Positions 33,775 to 42,630 are shown, numbered from the stretch's first letter. The stretch is DNA of 64,000 nucleotides from Nostoc sp. C052 (GCF_013393905.1 NZ_CP040272.1:7449501-7513500), one strand, 5' to 3'. Notes: generated by a model from the letters alone, not told the origin. Made by a program: numbers and translations.

Positions 33775-34302
33775 ATGGCTCAATTCAGTGTCAATGCACA
33801 GCGGTTTGATCCGTATAAGAATTTCAAGTTTCGCATCAAGTGGGACGGACGGTATGTCGCGGGAGTGAGTAAGGTGGGTTCGTTGAAAAAGACAACAGAG
33901 GTGGTGAAACATCGGGAAGGTGGAGATCCGAGTAGTTCGCGCAAGTCGCCGGGGCGCACAGAATATGAGGCGGTGATGCTGGAGCGGGGTGTCACTCACG
34001 ATACTGAGTTCGAGAAATGGGCTAACAAGGTCTGGAATTTTGGGGCTGGCTTGGGGGCTGAAGTGTCGCTAAAGGACTTCCGCAAAGACATTATTTTGGA
34101 AGTGTATAACGAGGCAGGACAGTTGGCGATCGCCTATAAACTTTATCGCTGTTGGGTTTCTGAGTTTCAAGCGCTACCAGACTTAGATGCAAATGCCAAT
34201 GCGATCGCCATTCAATATCTTAAGCTAGAAAACGAAGGCTGGGAACGCGACATAGAAGTGCCTGAACCGACTGAACCCACGTTTGTAGAACCGCCTGTTT
34301 AG
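33775..34302 (+). CDS. Inner tube protein
   Basis: 175 aa. It starts MAQFSVNAQRFDPYKNFKFR and contains WDGRYVAGVSKVG, the Lys/Glu segment KKTTEVVKHREGG and the acidic C-terminal part. This matches T4 gp19-like/Pvc1-type tube proteins, which stack as hexamers to form the conduit that carries cargo and the spike. GAGGAA precedes the ATG at 33775, so this start is preferred to one at 33760. The proline/glutamate-rich last 15 residues are probably flexible. It sits between sheath and baseplate-type genes, as in other eCIS. Confidence 0.92.
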   Translation: MAQFSVNAQRFDPYKNFKFRIKWDGRYVAGVSKVGSLKKTTEVVKHREGGDPSSSRKSPGRTEYEAVMLERGVTHDTEFEKWANKVWNFGAGLGAEVSLKDFRKDIILEVYNEAGQLAIAYKLYRCWVSEFQALPDLDANANAIAIQYLKLENEGWERDIEVPEPTEPTFVEPPV

Positions 34303-34323
34303 AGTGGCACAGGAGAAAGATAA

Positions 34324-35100
34324 ATGCGATCGCTATCCGCATCAGAATGGTTAAAAGTTTGGGAGCAGGGATTGGATCAGCCTCTATGGCAGCGATCGCT
34401 AACGCTTTTAGCAGCAGCTTGCCCTGAGTGGTCATCGGAACAGTTAATGAATCTGAGCATTGGACAGCGGGATGGGTTGCTGCTGACGTTGCGGGAACAA
34501 ACCTTTGGTTCGCAATTGACGAGTGTGACAGTTTGTCCACAATGTGGCGATCGCCTAGAGCTGACCTTTACAGTGTCAGATATTCGGGTCAATCTTGCCA
34601 TTGAGTCGGTCGATGCCTTAGAACCATTGTCAGTTCAGTTCGCAGATTATGAGGTGCGGTTTCGGCTGCCTAATAGTTTAGATTTGGCGGCTGTAGCGAG
34701 GGAACAAGATCCAGTAAAGGTTCGTAGTGAGTTGTTCGATCGCTGTCTGATCGCAGTTTCTTATCCTGTTTCCGATCGGGCTGTTTCTCATCAACGGGAA
34801 ACCCAGTTTTCACAGTCTTCAGTGCTGCCCGAATCTCTAGTCAAAGCCATTTTAGAAAGCATGGCTCTGGCAGATCCACAGGCAGATGTGCAGTTAGCAT
34901 TAAAGTGTCCCGCTTGTGCCCATCATTGGCAAGCAACCTTTGATATTGTGTCGTTTTTTTGGAGTGAAATTCATGGGTGGGCAGGGCGCGTACTGCGGGA
35001 GGTTCATACATTAGCTTCGGCTTATGGATGGCGGGAAGCAGATATTTTGGCAATGAGTTCGCAGCGACGACGATTGTATTTGGAGATGATTGCAGAATGA
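34324..35100 (+). CDS. gp26-like zinc-binding baseplate protein
   Basis: 258 aa. Two CPxC knuckles, Cys71-Cys74 (CPQC) and Cys195-Cys198 (CPAC), the second followed by HHW, would bind one zinc. The C-terminal part (FFWSEIHGWAGRVLREVHTL, then YGWREADILAMSSQRRRLYL) matches the T4 gp26-type baseplate family found in phages and eCIS, thought to help nucleate the baseplate hub. Its stop overlaps the next ATG (ATGA). Exact position in the particle is inferred from family. Confidence 0.8.
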   Translation: MRSLSASEWLKVWEQGLDQPLWQRSLTLLAAACPEWSSEQLMNLSIGQRDGLLLTLREQTFGSQLTSVTVCPQCGDRLELTFTVSDIRVNLAIESVDALEPLSVQFADYEVRFRLPNSLDLAAVAREQDPVKVRSELFDRCLIAVSYPVSDRAVSHQRETQFSQSSVLPESLVKAILESMALADPQADVQLALKCPACAHHWQATFDIVSFFWSEIHGWAGRVLREVHTLASAYGWREADILAMSSQRRRLYLEMIAE

Positions 35101-35735
35101 GTGATTATCTAAGTCATTTGGTCGATCGGAGTTTTCAGCAGGCAACGGTACAGCCCCGCTTGGCATCGTTATTTGAGCCGTTGCCAGATCGCTCACCTGT
35201 CTTGGATTTGGATCTGCGGGAAGCAAATAGAGAAGACAGTTCCTCGGCACAGAGAGATTCTCTGGTTAATTCATCTCTTGATTCTTCAATTCGTTCTCCT
35301 GGATTAGACAAAGAAGTTTCCAGAGAAGGCACGATGCTAGCACCTCAGCTATCCCTAAAACAAAATTTTTCTTTGAATAAATCGCCGTCCGAATCTATGG
35401 TTTTGCGATTAGTTACAGAGGGCATTGTTTTACAGAATGAAGAATCATCCCCGACGATCGCTCAACCACAAGTTATTGAATCACCGCAACCATCAACATC
35501 TGTCGTCATTTATCCTCAAATTGCTCAGTCTCAAGTGATTCAGCCTTCAATGGGTTCGATAGAGAAACCACAGGCACTCACCGATCCAGCCACACCGACG
35601 ATTCATGTGACAATTGGGCGCGTGGATGTGCGGGCAATGACTCCACCCTCAGCCCCCCGATCGCCTGCAAAACCCCCTCAGCCCCAATTATCCCTAGATG
35701 CTTATCTGCGATCGCGCCAGGGAGGACGAGGATGA
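35097..35735 (+). CDS. Low-complexity eCIS-locus protein
   Basis: 212 aa, coupled by ATGA overlaps at both ends. The first 30 residues (MSDYLSHLVDRSF) could form a helix. Residues about 35-170 are Ser/Pro/Gln-rich and probably disordered. The C-terminal part holds a compact motif, TIHVTIGRVDVRAMTPP, then LSLDAYLRSRQGGRG, which recurs in proteins encoded at this position of eCIS loci. I know no function; a flexible linker or assembly chaperone that docks through the IGRVDVRA motif is possible. Confidence 0.7.
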   Translation: MSDYLSHLVDRSFQQATVQPRLASLFEPLPDRSPVLDLDLREANREDSSSAQRDSLVNSSLDSSIRSPGLDKEVSREGTMLAPQLSLKQNFSLNKSPSESMVLRLVTEGIVLQNEESSPTIAQPQVIESPQPSTSVVIYPQIAQSQVIQPSMGSIEKPQALTDPATPTIHVTIGRVDVRAMTPPSAPRSPAKPPQPQLSLDAYLRSRQGGRG

Positions 35736-37030
35736 GTAATGCCCTAGCGATCGGAGCGGTAACGGCTGTTATTAAGAGTCTGCTAGATAATCGCCTCAAC
35801 GATCCCAGCGTCTCTAGCAGTTTGGGGAGTACAGTCGCCGTCACAGTGTTAGCTCCAGATTTAGTGGTGCCTAGCAATGGAGAACTTCAGGAAGATAAGC
35901 TCAATCTTTATCTCTATCAAGTTACACCCAACATCGGTTGGCGCAACGTTGGAATGCCGATGCGAGACGATCGAGGCGATCGCGTCAGTAATCCACCACT
36001 GGCAATCGATTTGCACTATCTCTTAACAGCGTATAGCAAAGAACCCTTTCATACCGAAATGCTTTTAGGCTATGGGATGCAACTACTGCATGAAATTGCC
36101 GTGTTGACCCGCAATGCAATTCGCACTGCCCTATTGAGCTTGCCTGTAAATTCCCAAGTTTTGGCAACAGCAGGACTGGCAGATCAGATTGAGCAAATCA
36201 AGATTTGTCCCCAGTCGATGAATCCTGAGGAAATGTCGAGGCTGTGGTCTGCTTTTCAGAGCCACTATCGACCCACAGTGGTCTATCAAGCATCTGTGGT
36301 GCTGATCGAAAGTCAACGTTCTACAAAATCAGCGTTGCCTGTTCAACAACGTCAGGTGTTTGTGCTGCCCTTCCGTCAACCCGTGATTGAGCAAGTGCTG
36401 TCATTAGAGGGTGCGAATCAGCCCTTTACACTGGGTAGCACGCTCGTAATTGTGGGACAGCAATTGCTAGCCAATTCCACCAAAATTCGGATTGGCGCGG
36501 TGGTTCTGCCCATCTTAATATCTAGCGACACGCGGGTGACTCTATTATTGGCAGCTCCACCCTTAGCAGTAGGAGATTTAAATGCATTGCGGGCGGGAGT
36601 GCAGACGGTGCAGATCATTCAAGATTTAATTTTGAATACCCAGCCCCATCACGGAGTTGAGTCAAATGTTGCGGCATTTGTGCTGCATCCAAAAATTGTT
36701 GGGGCGATCGCCCTCACCCCTATTCAAACTGATGCTGATGGCAACTCCTTCCGCATCGCCACCGCTACCCTAGACGTGATGGTAGGGCAAGCACAACGGG
36801 TGGTTTTACGGCTCAATCAGTCAGGCGGCGATCGCGCTTATTCTTTTACTGCCGACCCTCGCTCCAATGATACCCATGCTGTTCCGATTCGCATCACAGG
36901 CGTGGTGACAGGCACCTATCTCGTGAGGGTTCAAGTTGATGGAGCCGATAGTTTGCTGGATGTGGATACTAATCCCGCCAGTCCCACGTTTAACCAGTTT
37001 TTGGGTACGCCGAATTTGGTAATTCCATGA
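35732..37030 (+). CDS. DUF4255 protein (Pvc16-like, tube cap/terminator candidate)
   Basis: 432 aa. The N-terminal 190 residues (AIGAVTAVIKSLLDNRLND, then YLYQVTPNIGWRN and LPLAIDLHYLLTAYS) are the DUF4255/Pvc16_N domain, which in PVC/Afp caps the distal end of the tube-sheath. The C-terminal half holds two beta-rich, Ig/IPT-like domains (about 225-330 and 340-430), making it longer than minimal Pvc16 proteins. The extra domains might contact the cell envelope or regulate length; that is inference. It overlaps the neighbours on both sides by 4 bp. Confidence 0.87.
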   Translation: MSNALAIGAVTAVIKSLLDNRLNDPSVSSSLGSTVAVTVLAPDLVVPSNGELQEDKLNLYLYQVTPNIGWRNVGMPMRDDRGDRVSNPPLAIDLHYLLTAYSKEPFHTEMLLGYGMQLLHEIAVLTRNAIRTALLSLPVNSQVLATAGLADQIEQIKICPQSMNPEEMSRLWSAFQSHYRPTVVYQASVVLIESQRSTKSALPVQQRQVFVLPFRQPVIEQVLSLEGANQPFTLGSTLVIVGQQLLANSTKIRIGAVVLPILISSDTRVTLLLAAPPLAVGDLNALRAGVQTVQIIQDLILNTQPHHGVESNVAAFVLHPKIVGAIALTPIQTDADGNSFRIATATLDVMVGQAQRVVLRLNQSGGDRAYSFTADPRSNDTHAVPIRITGVVTGTYLVRVQVDGADSLLDVDTNPASPTFNQFLGTPNLVIP

Positions 37031-38976
37031 TGACCCATTGGCAGCAAGTAAATCAACGTTATTTGGCAACGGCGATCGCCCGCATTCGCCAAAGTTTGCA
37101 GCGTTACATTGCCCAACAGCAAGACACCGAACCCGAAATAGACGCAGAACCAGAGGATTTGGCGGCGATCGCTGCAACTCTGCCCACCCTACCTGCCCTC
37201 GAAAAGTTGACAGTGGCATTTCAACTGACATCGTTTGAACGCGATATCTTAGTCCTCTGTGCTGGGGTAGAACTGAGCGCCTCCCTTGGTCAACTCTGTA
37301 GCATCATTCATAGCAGTCCCCAACTCGCCTATCCCACCTTTAGCTTGGCACTGGCGGCATTACCAGAATCCCATTGGAGCGCCTTAACGCCCGCTGCGCC
37401 CTTGCGACGTTGGCGGTTAATCGAAGTGAGCAACGGCGAAAGTCTGACTCAAAGCCGGATTCGCATTGATGAGCGAGTGTTGCATGATTTAGTGGGGATC
37501 TCTTATTTAGACGATCGCCTACAAGGATGGGTTACGCCGATTTCTGTGTTGGGTCAACTGCCGCCTTCCCATCGCTCACTAGCAGAGCAAATGGCAAAAC
37601 AATGGTCAGACTTTCAGGGCAGCATTCTACCTGTTATTCAACTGTGCAATCGTGAACCAGGCAACGAGAATGCGTTCAGCATCGCTGCTGCCGCCTGTGC
37701 CCTCCTTGGTCTGCAACTTTATTCGCTTGCTGCTGCCGCCATTCCCGCCGCGATCGCCGAACGCGAAGCCCTCGCCCGTCTCTGGGAACGTGAAGCCCTC
37801 CTTAACCCCAGTGTCCTGCTGATTGATTGTGCAGAACTCGATCGCACCCACCGCCCCACCGTTTTGTCCTTTGTAGAAACGTTACAAAGCATCGTCATAT
37901 TAACGCGCCGAGAACCCTTGCAGCTTCTTGCCACCCGTGGGATCATTTATCTTGATGTGAATCCGCTAAGTACAACAGAACAACTAGAGCTATGGCAAAC
38001 GGCTTTGGGGACTGTCGATCTGAACGGACAGTTGGAAGGATTGGTAAGTCAATTTAAACTGAATCCCCTTAGCATTCAATCGGTTTGTGCATCGGTTTAT
38101 TCAGAAGACAGCCCACCTGAGAGCGATCGCCTTTGGGATGCCTGCCGTCAACAATCGCGATCGCGCCTCGACGATTTGGCGCAATCTATTCGAGCGATCG
38201 CCACTTGGCAAGATTTGGTCTTGCCCGATCCGCAACTGCAGCTTTTGCGCGAGATTGTAGCACAAGTGAGACAGCGAATTCGCGTCTATGAAACCTGGGA
38301 ATTTGCCGTGCGTGGCTCCAATGGTCTAGGGATTAGTGCGCTGTTTGCGGGAGCTAGCGGCACAGGGAAAACACTGGCAGCGGAGGTATTAGCCCATGAG
38401 CTACGGTTAGATTTATATCGAATTGACCTAAGCCAGGTGGTGAGTAAATATATTGGCGAAACAGAGAAGAATTTACGACAGGTGTTTGATGCTGCCGAAG
38501 CCAGCGGAGCCATTTTATTATTTGACGAAGCCGATGCGCTGTTTGGTAAACGCAGCGAGGTGAAAGATTCTCACGATCGCTACGCCAACATTGAGGTGAG
38601 TTATCTGCTGCAAAAGATGGAGTCTTATCGGGGACTAGCAATTCTGACTACAAACTTAAAAAATGCGATCGACTCAGCATTTCTCCGGCGCATTCGCTTT
38701 GTCGTGCAATTTCCCTTCCCCGATGCGGTTCAGCGTATTGCAATCTGGCAAGGGATGTTTTCTCCCAAACTGCCAACCATTGATCTCGACTTCACCAAAC
38801 TGGCACGACTGAACATCACTGGCGGCAATATTCGTAATATTGCCTTGAATGCCGCATTCCTCGCCGCCAACGATGGAGAATCATTGCAAATGAAACATCT
38901 TCTGCAAGCTGCTCAGGGCGAATATGCAAAGTTAGAAAAACCATTCACTGAAGTAGAAATGGGAGGTTGGTTATGA
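37027..38976 (+). CDS. AAA+ ATPase of the injection system (Pvc15-like)
   Basis: 649 aa. A long N-terminal region (about 1-390) is found only in eCIS ATPases. It is followed by a canonical AAA+ core: Walker A GASGTGKT (442-449), Walker B ILLFDEADALFG with Asp500-Glu501, sensor 1 in LTTNLKN and an arginine finger region FLRRIRF. Pvc15-type ATPases are needed for assembly or cargo loading rather than firing. ATGATG at 37027 overlaps the upstream stop. The 80-aa protein and the DUF4157 protein follow immediately, consistent with a loading module. Confidence 0.93.
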   Translation: MMTHWQQVNQRYLATAIARIRQSLQRYIAQQQDTEPEIDAEPEDLAAIAATLPTLPALEKLTVAFQLTSFERDILVLCAGVELSASLGQLCSIIHSSPQLAYPTFSLALAALPESHWSALTPAAPLRRWRLIEVSNGESLTQSRIRIDERVLHDLVGISYLDDRLQGWVTPISVLGQLPPSHRSLAEQMAKQWSDFQGSILPVIQLCNREPGNENAFSIAAAACALLGLQLYSLAAAAIPAAIAEREALARLWEREALLNPSVLLIDCAELDRTHRPTVLSFVETLQSIVILTRREPLQLLATRGIIYLDVNPLSTTEQLELWQTALGTVDLNGQLEGLVSQFKLNPLSIQSVCASVYSEDSPPESDRLWDACRQQSRSRLDDLAQSIRAIATWQDLVLPDPQLQLLREIVAQVRQRIRVYETWEFAVRGSNGLGISALFAGASGTGKTLAAEVLAHELRLDLYRIDLSQVVSKYIGETEKNLRQVFDAAEASGAILLFDEADALFGKRSEVKDSHDRYANIEVSYLLQKMESYRGLAILTTNLKNAIDSAFLRRIRFVVQFPFPDAVQRIAIWQGMFSPKLPTIDLDFTKLARLNITGGNIRNIALNAAFLAANDGESLQMKHLLQAAQGEYAKLEKPFTEVEMGGWL

Positions 38977-39215
38977 ACGTTGAATTACACATTGAAGAGT
39001 TGGTGCTGCATGGGTTTGAGCCGGGCGATCGCGATCGCATTGGTGAAGCAGTACAGCAAGAATTAACCCGACTGTTTGCACAAGGGATGCCGCCTTCTCT
39101 AGTGCAGGGTGGAGAGATTGGACGGTTGGATGGGGGAGGGTTTGAGATGAATGCGGGTATGCAGAGTGGGGCGATCGGGGTTCAAATTGCCCAGTCAATT
39201 TATGGAGGACTTTGA
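38973..39215 (+). CDS. Small eCIS accessory protein (80 aa)
   Basis: Starts MNVELHIEELVLHGFEPGDR, then a helix-rich middle (RIGEAVQQELTRLFAQ) and a Gly-rich end. GGGAGG precedes the ATG, which overlaps the ATPase stop. Proteins of this size and opening motif are regular neighbours of the AAA+ ATPase and the DUF4157 gene in eCIS loci. An adaptor between ATPase and cargo is an attractive inference; no biochemical role is known to me. Confidence 0.75.
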   Translation: MNVELHIEELVLHGFEPGDRDRIGEAVQQELTRLFAQGMPPSLVQGGEIGRLDGGGFEMNAGMQSGAIGVQIAQSIYGGL

Positions 39216-39217
39216 CA

Positions 39218-41233
39218 ATGAGCAGCAAAACTCAAGCCCCAGTCAACGCCACCACTAAACCCTCCTTGAGTGCTGATAAATCTGGGCTGTTGCAACGCAA
39301 ATGTGCTTGTGGCAAGTCAGCAGGGCTAACAGGTGAATGTGCTACGTGCCAGAAGGAAAAACTGACCCTACAGCGAAAACAAACTGCTACTCAGGATGAT
39401 GTTTCTGAAGTACCGCCGATCGCTCATGAAATTCTCCCATTACCGCGCGTTCCGATGATGCAGACCAAACTCACCATTGGCGCGAGTAATGATCCACTGG
39501 AACAGGAAGCAGACCGAATTGCCGATCAGGTGTTAGCAGCACCCGCGCATCCAGCTGTTAGCGTTGCGCCACCGCGCATCCAGCGCTTTACGGGGCAACC
39601 AACTGGGCAGACGGATGTGGCAGCCCCCGCCAGCGTAGACCGCGTTTTGTCGAGTCCTGGCAGTCCGCTGGAGCCTGCGTTACAGCAAGATATGGAACAG
39701 CGCTTTGGTTACGACTTTTCGCGGGTGCGGATACATACTGATGCGGCGGCTGTGCGATCGGCGCAGGACGTAAACGCCAATGCCTACACGGTGGGACACA
39801 ACATAGTGTTTGGTATAGATCAGTACTCGCCTGAGACGCACGAGGGGCAGAGCTTGATTGCCCATGAACTTACACATGTTTTACAGCAAAGCCAAGGGAG
39901 TTCCATTGCTACTATATTTTTGCAACGAGATCCTAACGACAACCAGTTAACTCCTAAAGATCGACAACTGGCTTGCGTAGTAAGACGAGGCGGTTGCTCA
40001 TCTGGTACTTATAGCCGTGACGGAGGAACTGCTGATGAGGATATTCCTAAATACAACAAGATATGTAGAGACGAGGAGAAAACTAATTACGATGGGTCTG
40101 ACATCAAGCCAACGCCAGATGAGTGCAATAACCCCCCCAAGGAGCCTTTGCCAGCCGGAGCAAAGATTCTACTGGGAGCTTTTTTAGTAGTAGGTTCTGG
40201 GCTAGCTATTGCAGCTGTTGCCGTCACAGCTGAAGCTATTATACCGATTGTCATTGCTAGTATCGTAGAAACTGGTACAACTGGTTACGCTTTTTACCTT
40301 GCAAACGCCTTTGCTGTCAACGAAATCGGACTTTTTACTGCTGGGCTATTAATGTCCTGTGAAGGAAATGTTCTTGGGCTGCTCCATGCCATCACAACCG
40401 ATCCTGAACAAGCAATCAAGATATTGGCTGAAGTCTACATCCTCCATACAAGCATCAGTGTCAATAATGGATCTCCACGATCGGCGACAGTTCCTGTAAA
40501 ACTGCTTCCGCCAAGTGAGCAGCAGGCGAACTCGGAGAAGATTAGGTTCAAGACTGTGGGTCCACCACATTTCGAGGATACAAAACCGCCTGAACCCATT
40601 ACCCCTCCAGCCCGACAACTCACCCAAGGGCAAAACCCACCCATTACACCTCCAGCCCGACAACTTACCCAAGGGCAAAACCCACCCATTACACCTCCAG
40701 CACGACAACTCACCCAAGGGCAAAACCCACCCATTACACCTCCAGCCCGACAACTTACCCAAGGGCAAAACCCACCCATTACCCCTCCAGCCCGACAACT
40801 CACCCAAAGTACATATACAGGTACAGGGGCAGGTGAGGTTCTGGGAGAAATACCTCCTAGTGATTTACCTAAAACATTAGCTCCCAATCTAAAACCTGGG
40901 GATCCTGGTGCCTATAAAGGTATAAAGCCATATTTTGGAAGCATGGTACAACAGCCAGCAGCAAAAATATTGCAAAGACGTTTTTCTTCTTCTAAACTCA
41001 ACTTTGACAACATAGAGCCAAGTAAAAATGGCCCAGATGTTGTTTGGGAAGGTGGAAAAGACCCAGGATTCGATCTCGCGGATCTTAAAGCAGGTGAGGG
41101 AGAATTTAATAAGTTTACAAAGCAAGCTCAAAGTTGGGTAGAGCTCAGAGGAAAGCCTCTTAGAGTAGCTATGATAGTGATTGCAGAAAATGGAGCAGTT
41201 TATACTTACTACATAGGTACATTTTCACCATAG
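39218..41233 (+). CDS. DUF4157 (eCIS core) protein with putative C-terminal nuclease: candidate injected effector
   Basis: 671 aa, modular. Residues 25-55 form a Cys-rich zinc-ribbon-like motif (Cys29, Cys31, Cys41, Cys44) after LLQRK. Residues about 80-225 are the DUF4157 domain (LEQEADRIADQVL, RFGYDFSRVRIHTDAAA, ending in a gluzincin-type HELTH at 216-220), the hallmark domain of eCIS-associated cargo. A hydrophobic segment lies at about 310-385. Five 15-residue PITPPARQLTQGQNP repeats (about 460-530) act as a linker. The last 70 residues read GPDVVWEGG, then FDLADLKAGEGE, an arrangement like a PD-(D/E)xK nuclease (Asp607, Asp622-x-Lys624). GGAGG precedes the ATG. The toxin assignment is inference. 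Confidence 0.85.
   Translation: MSSKTQAPVNATTKPSLSADKSGLLQRKCACGKSAGLTGECATCQKEKLTLQRKQTATQDDVSEVPPIAHEILPLPRVPMMQTKLTIGASNDPLEQEADRIADQVLAAPAHPAVSVAPPRIQRFTGQPTGQTDVAAPASVDRVLSSPGSPLEPALQQDMEQRFGYDFSRVRIHTDAAAVRSAQDVNANAYTVGHNIVFGIDQYSPETHEGQSLIAHELTHVLQQSQGSSIATIFLQRDPNDNQLTPKDRQLACVVRRGGCSSGTYSRDGGTADEDIPKYNKICRDEEKTNYDGSDIKPTPDECNNPPKEPLPAGAKILLGAFLVVGSGLAIAAVAVTAEAIIPIVIASIVETGTTGYAFYLANAFAVNEIGLFTAGLLMSCEGNVLGLLHAITTDPEQAIKILAEVYILHTSISVNNGSPRSATVPVKLLPPSEQQANSEKIRFKTVGPPHFEDTKPPEPITPPARQLTQGQNPPITPPARQLTQGQNPPITPPARQLTQGQNPPITPPARQLTQGQNPPITPPARQLTQSTYTGTGAGEVLGEIPPSDLPKTLAPNLKPGDPGAYKGIKPYFGSMVQQPAAKILQRRFSSSKLNFDNIEPSKNGPDVVWEGGKDPGFDLADLKAGEGEFNKFTKQAQSWVELRGKPLRVAMIVIAENGAVYTYYIGTFSP
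40595..40807 (+). repeat. 45-bp tandem repeat, 4.7 units
   Basis: Units start at 40595, 40640, 40685, 40730 and 40775 (last one partial) and differ at only a few bases. They encode the Pro-rich 15-mer linker of the DUF4157 protein. Likely to vary in number between strains. Confidence 0.9.
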
Positions 41234-41653
41234 CAGTTTATGAGTTGCAGCTAATTACACCTAACCAGGTGAAGGAAACAGGGTGATCGTACTTTGGGCT
41301 AAGGAGAAAGGAGCGATCGCGGATATGTTATTTGGGAAGGGGGCGATCACAGGTTAGGTGATGGGAAAGCGATCGCCTGCTACAATCAAAAGCCCTTATT
41401 CATTGCAACCTCTCTACTGGAATGAGCGATCATGAACCTCAAGTACTAGGACTTCCCTATCGCTGGCAGGAAATCCAAGCAGTAGTGCGATCGCACGCTT
41501 TACCTAACATCATGCAGAAACATATCAAACATTTCGCCCTGTCCGTAAAATAAACTATCGTTAAGCTTTGGCATGAAAAGTAACAAAATTAACCAGATAT
41601 ATAGATAGAAGCGGTATTTTACTAATAATTCAGATTTCATGCAGGCATGTCCC
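41234..41653. other. 420-bp gap inside the injection-system island
   Basis: The only sizeable non-coding gap in the cluster. It contains several HIP1 sites and a 43-codon frame at 41422 (MSDHEPQVLGLPYRWQEIQA) without recognisable family. It probably carries the promoter of the second half of the locus, or a decayed gene such as an immunity or second cargo gene. Confidence 0.5.
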
Positions 41654-42313
41654 ATGACTTCTTTTCCCGGTTCTCCCCGCCTACTCAAAGGCGGCATTGT
41701 TCTCCTTGATTCGGAAACCTCTGCGGTGAGGCGGGTCATTAACCTGCAATATAATCCCGATACTCTCAGCCGCAGTTTACAACTTCAAAGCACCAGTAAC
41801 GATAGTGGCGATCGCGCTGAAGCTCTGCGCCTGAAAGGGCCCCCTGTCGAGACTATTAAGCTGGATGCAGAAATTGATATTGCCGATCAATTGGAATGGA
41901 TCGATCAACATCCCGAAGTCGCCCAACTTGGCATTTACCCGCAATTAGCAGCACTCGAAACCTTGGTTTATCCTACTAGCGGTCAGTTGCAAAACCAGAA
42001 TCGATTGGCGCAGTCTGGCACGCTAGAAGTGTTGCCCATGCTGGCACCGCTAACTCTATTTGTCTGGAGCAAAAACCGCGTTATTCCGGTGCGTTTAACG
42101 GACTTTAGTATTACCGAAGAAGCCTTCGATCCATTACTCAACCCAATGCGTGCCAAGGTGAGTTTGGGAATGCGGGTGTTTAGTGTAAATGATTTGGGAT
42201 TCGAGACCAAAGGCGGTGGGTTATTTATGACCTACTTGCAACAAAAAGAGCAACTAGCAATGAAGAGCCAGGGCGGTACACTCAGCGCTTTTGGTTTGGG
42301 AGGGATACCATGA
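41654..42313 (+). CDS. CIS tube-adaptor protein (Pvc7/gp53-type)
   Basis: 219 aa. The opening FPGSPRLLKGGIVLLDSETS, the phrase INLQYNPDTLSRSLQ and the KLDAEIDIADQLE segment are typical of the CIS_tube/Pvc7-like family that joins tube and baseplate hub. The LysM part usually at the end is encoded separately by the next gene, with which it overlaps (ATGA). Start choice between 41639 and 41654 is uncertain; neither has a strong ribosome-binding site. Confidence 0.85.
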   Translation: MTSFPGSPRLLKGGIVLLDSETSAVRRVINLQYNPDTLSRSLQLQSTSNDSGDRAEALRLKGPPVETIKLDAEIDIADQLEWIDQHPEVAQLGIYPQLAALETLVYPTSGQLQNQNRLAQSGTLEVLPMLAPLTLFVWSKNRVIPVRLTDFSITEEAFDPLLNPMRAKVSLGMRVFSVNDLGFETKGGGLFMTYLQQKEQLAMKSQGGTLSAFGLGGIP

Positions 42314-42630
42314 CAGACGTATTTCCCATGACTAGCCGTTATCACGGGGTTGAGATTGCCACGTTCACCTCAGCAACCGGGCGATCGCTCGCCTATTTAC
42401 GTCGGCGGATTATTCCGCCACCAGAGCAGTTTGCGCTGCTGCAAGAACACAGGGTTGTGGAGGGCGATCGCCTCGATAACTTGGCTGCACAATATTTAGG
42501 CGACCCCGAACAGTTTTGGCAAATCTGTGATGCCAATGCCGCCATTCGTCCTCAAGATTTAACTGCAATGGTCGATCGACGGTTACGCATTACCCTGCCC
42601 GCAGGCGTACCGGGAGTACCCTATGCTTAA
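42310..42630 (+). CDS. LysM-domain baseplate protein
   Basis: 106 aa. Residues about 45-98 are a LysM domain (HRVVEGDRLDNLAAQYLGDP, then FWQICDANA and LRITLP). In T4 gp53 and Pvc7-type proteins this fold holds baseplate wedges to the hub. It overlaps both neighbours (ATGA upstream; 8 bp downstream). Confidence 0.88.
   Translation: MTDVFPMTSRYHGVEIATFTSATGRSLAYLRRRIIPPPEQFALLQEHRVVEGDRLDNLAAQYLGDPEQFWQICDANAAIRPQDLTAMVDRRLRITLPAGVPGVPYA

Noticed and set aside
39413..39900. DUF4157 HELTH motif as evidence of a secreted protease toxin
   Set aside because: The motif is a constant part of the eCIS-core domain and occurs on many different cargos, so by itself it does not show protease activity.
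40349..40887. Long minus-strand frames opposite the effector linker
   Set aside because: They are antisense products of the 45-bp repeat, with Trp/Gly-rich repetitive sequence typical of a shadow frame.
41422..41553. 43-codon frame in the island gap as an immunity gene
   Set aside because: Too short, no ribosome-binding site and no recognisable family; mentioned only as a trace.
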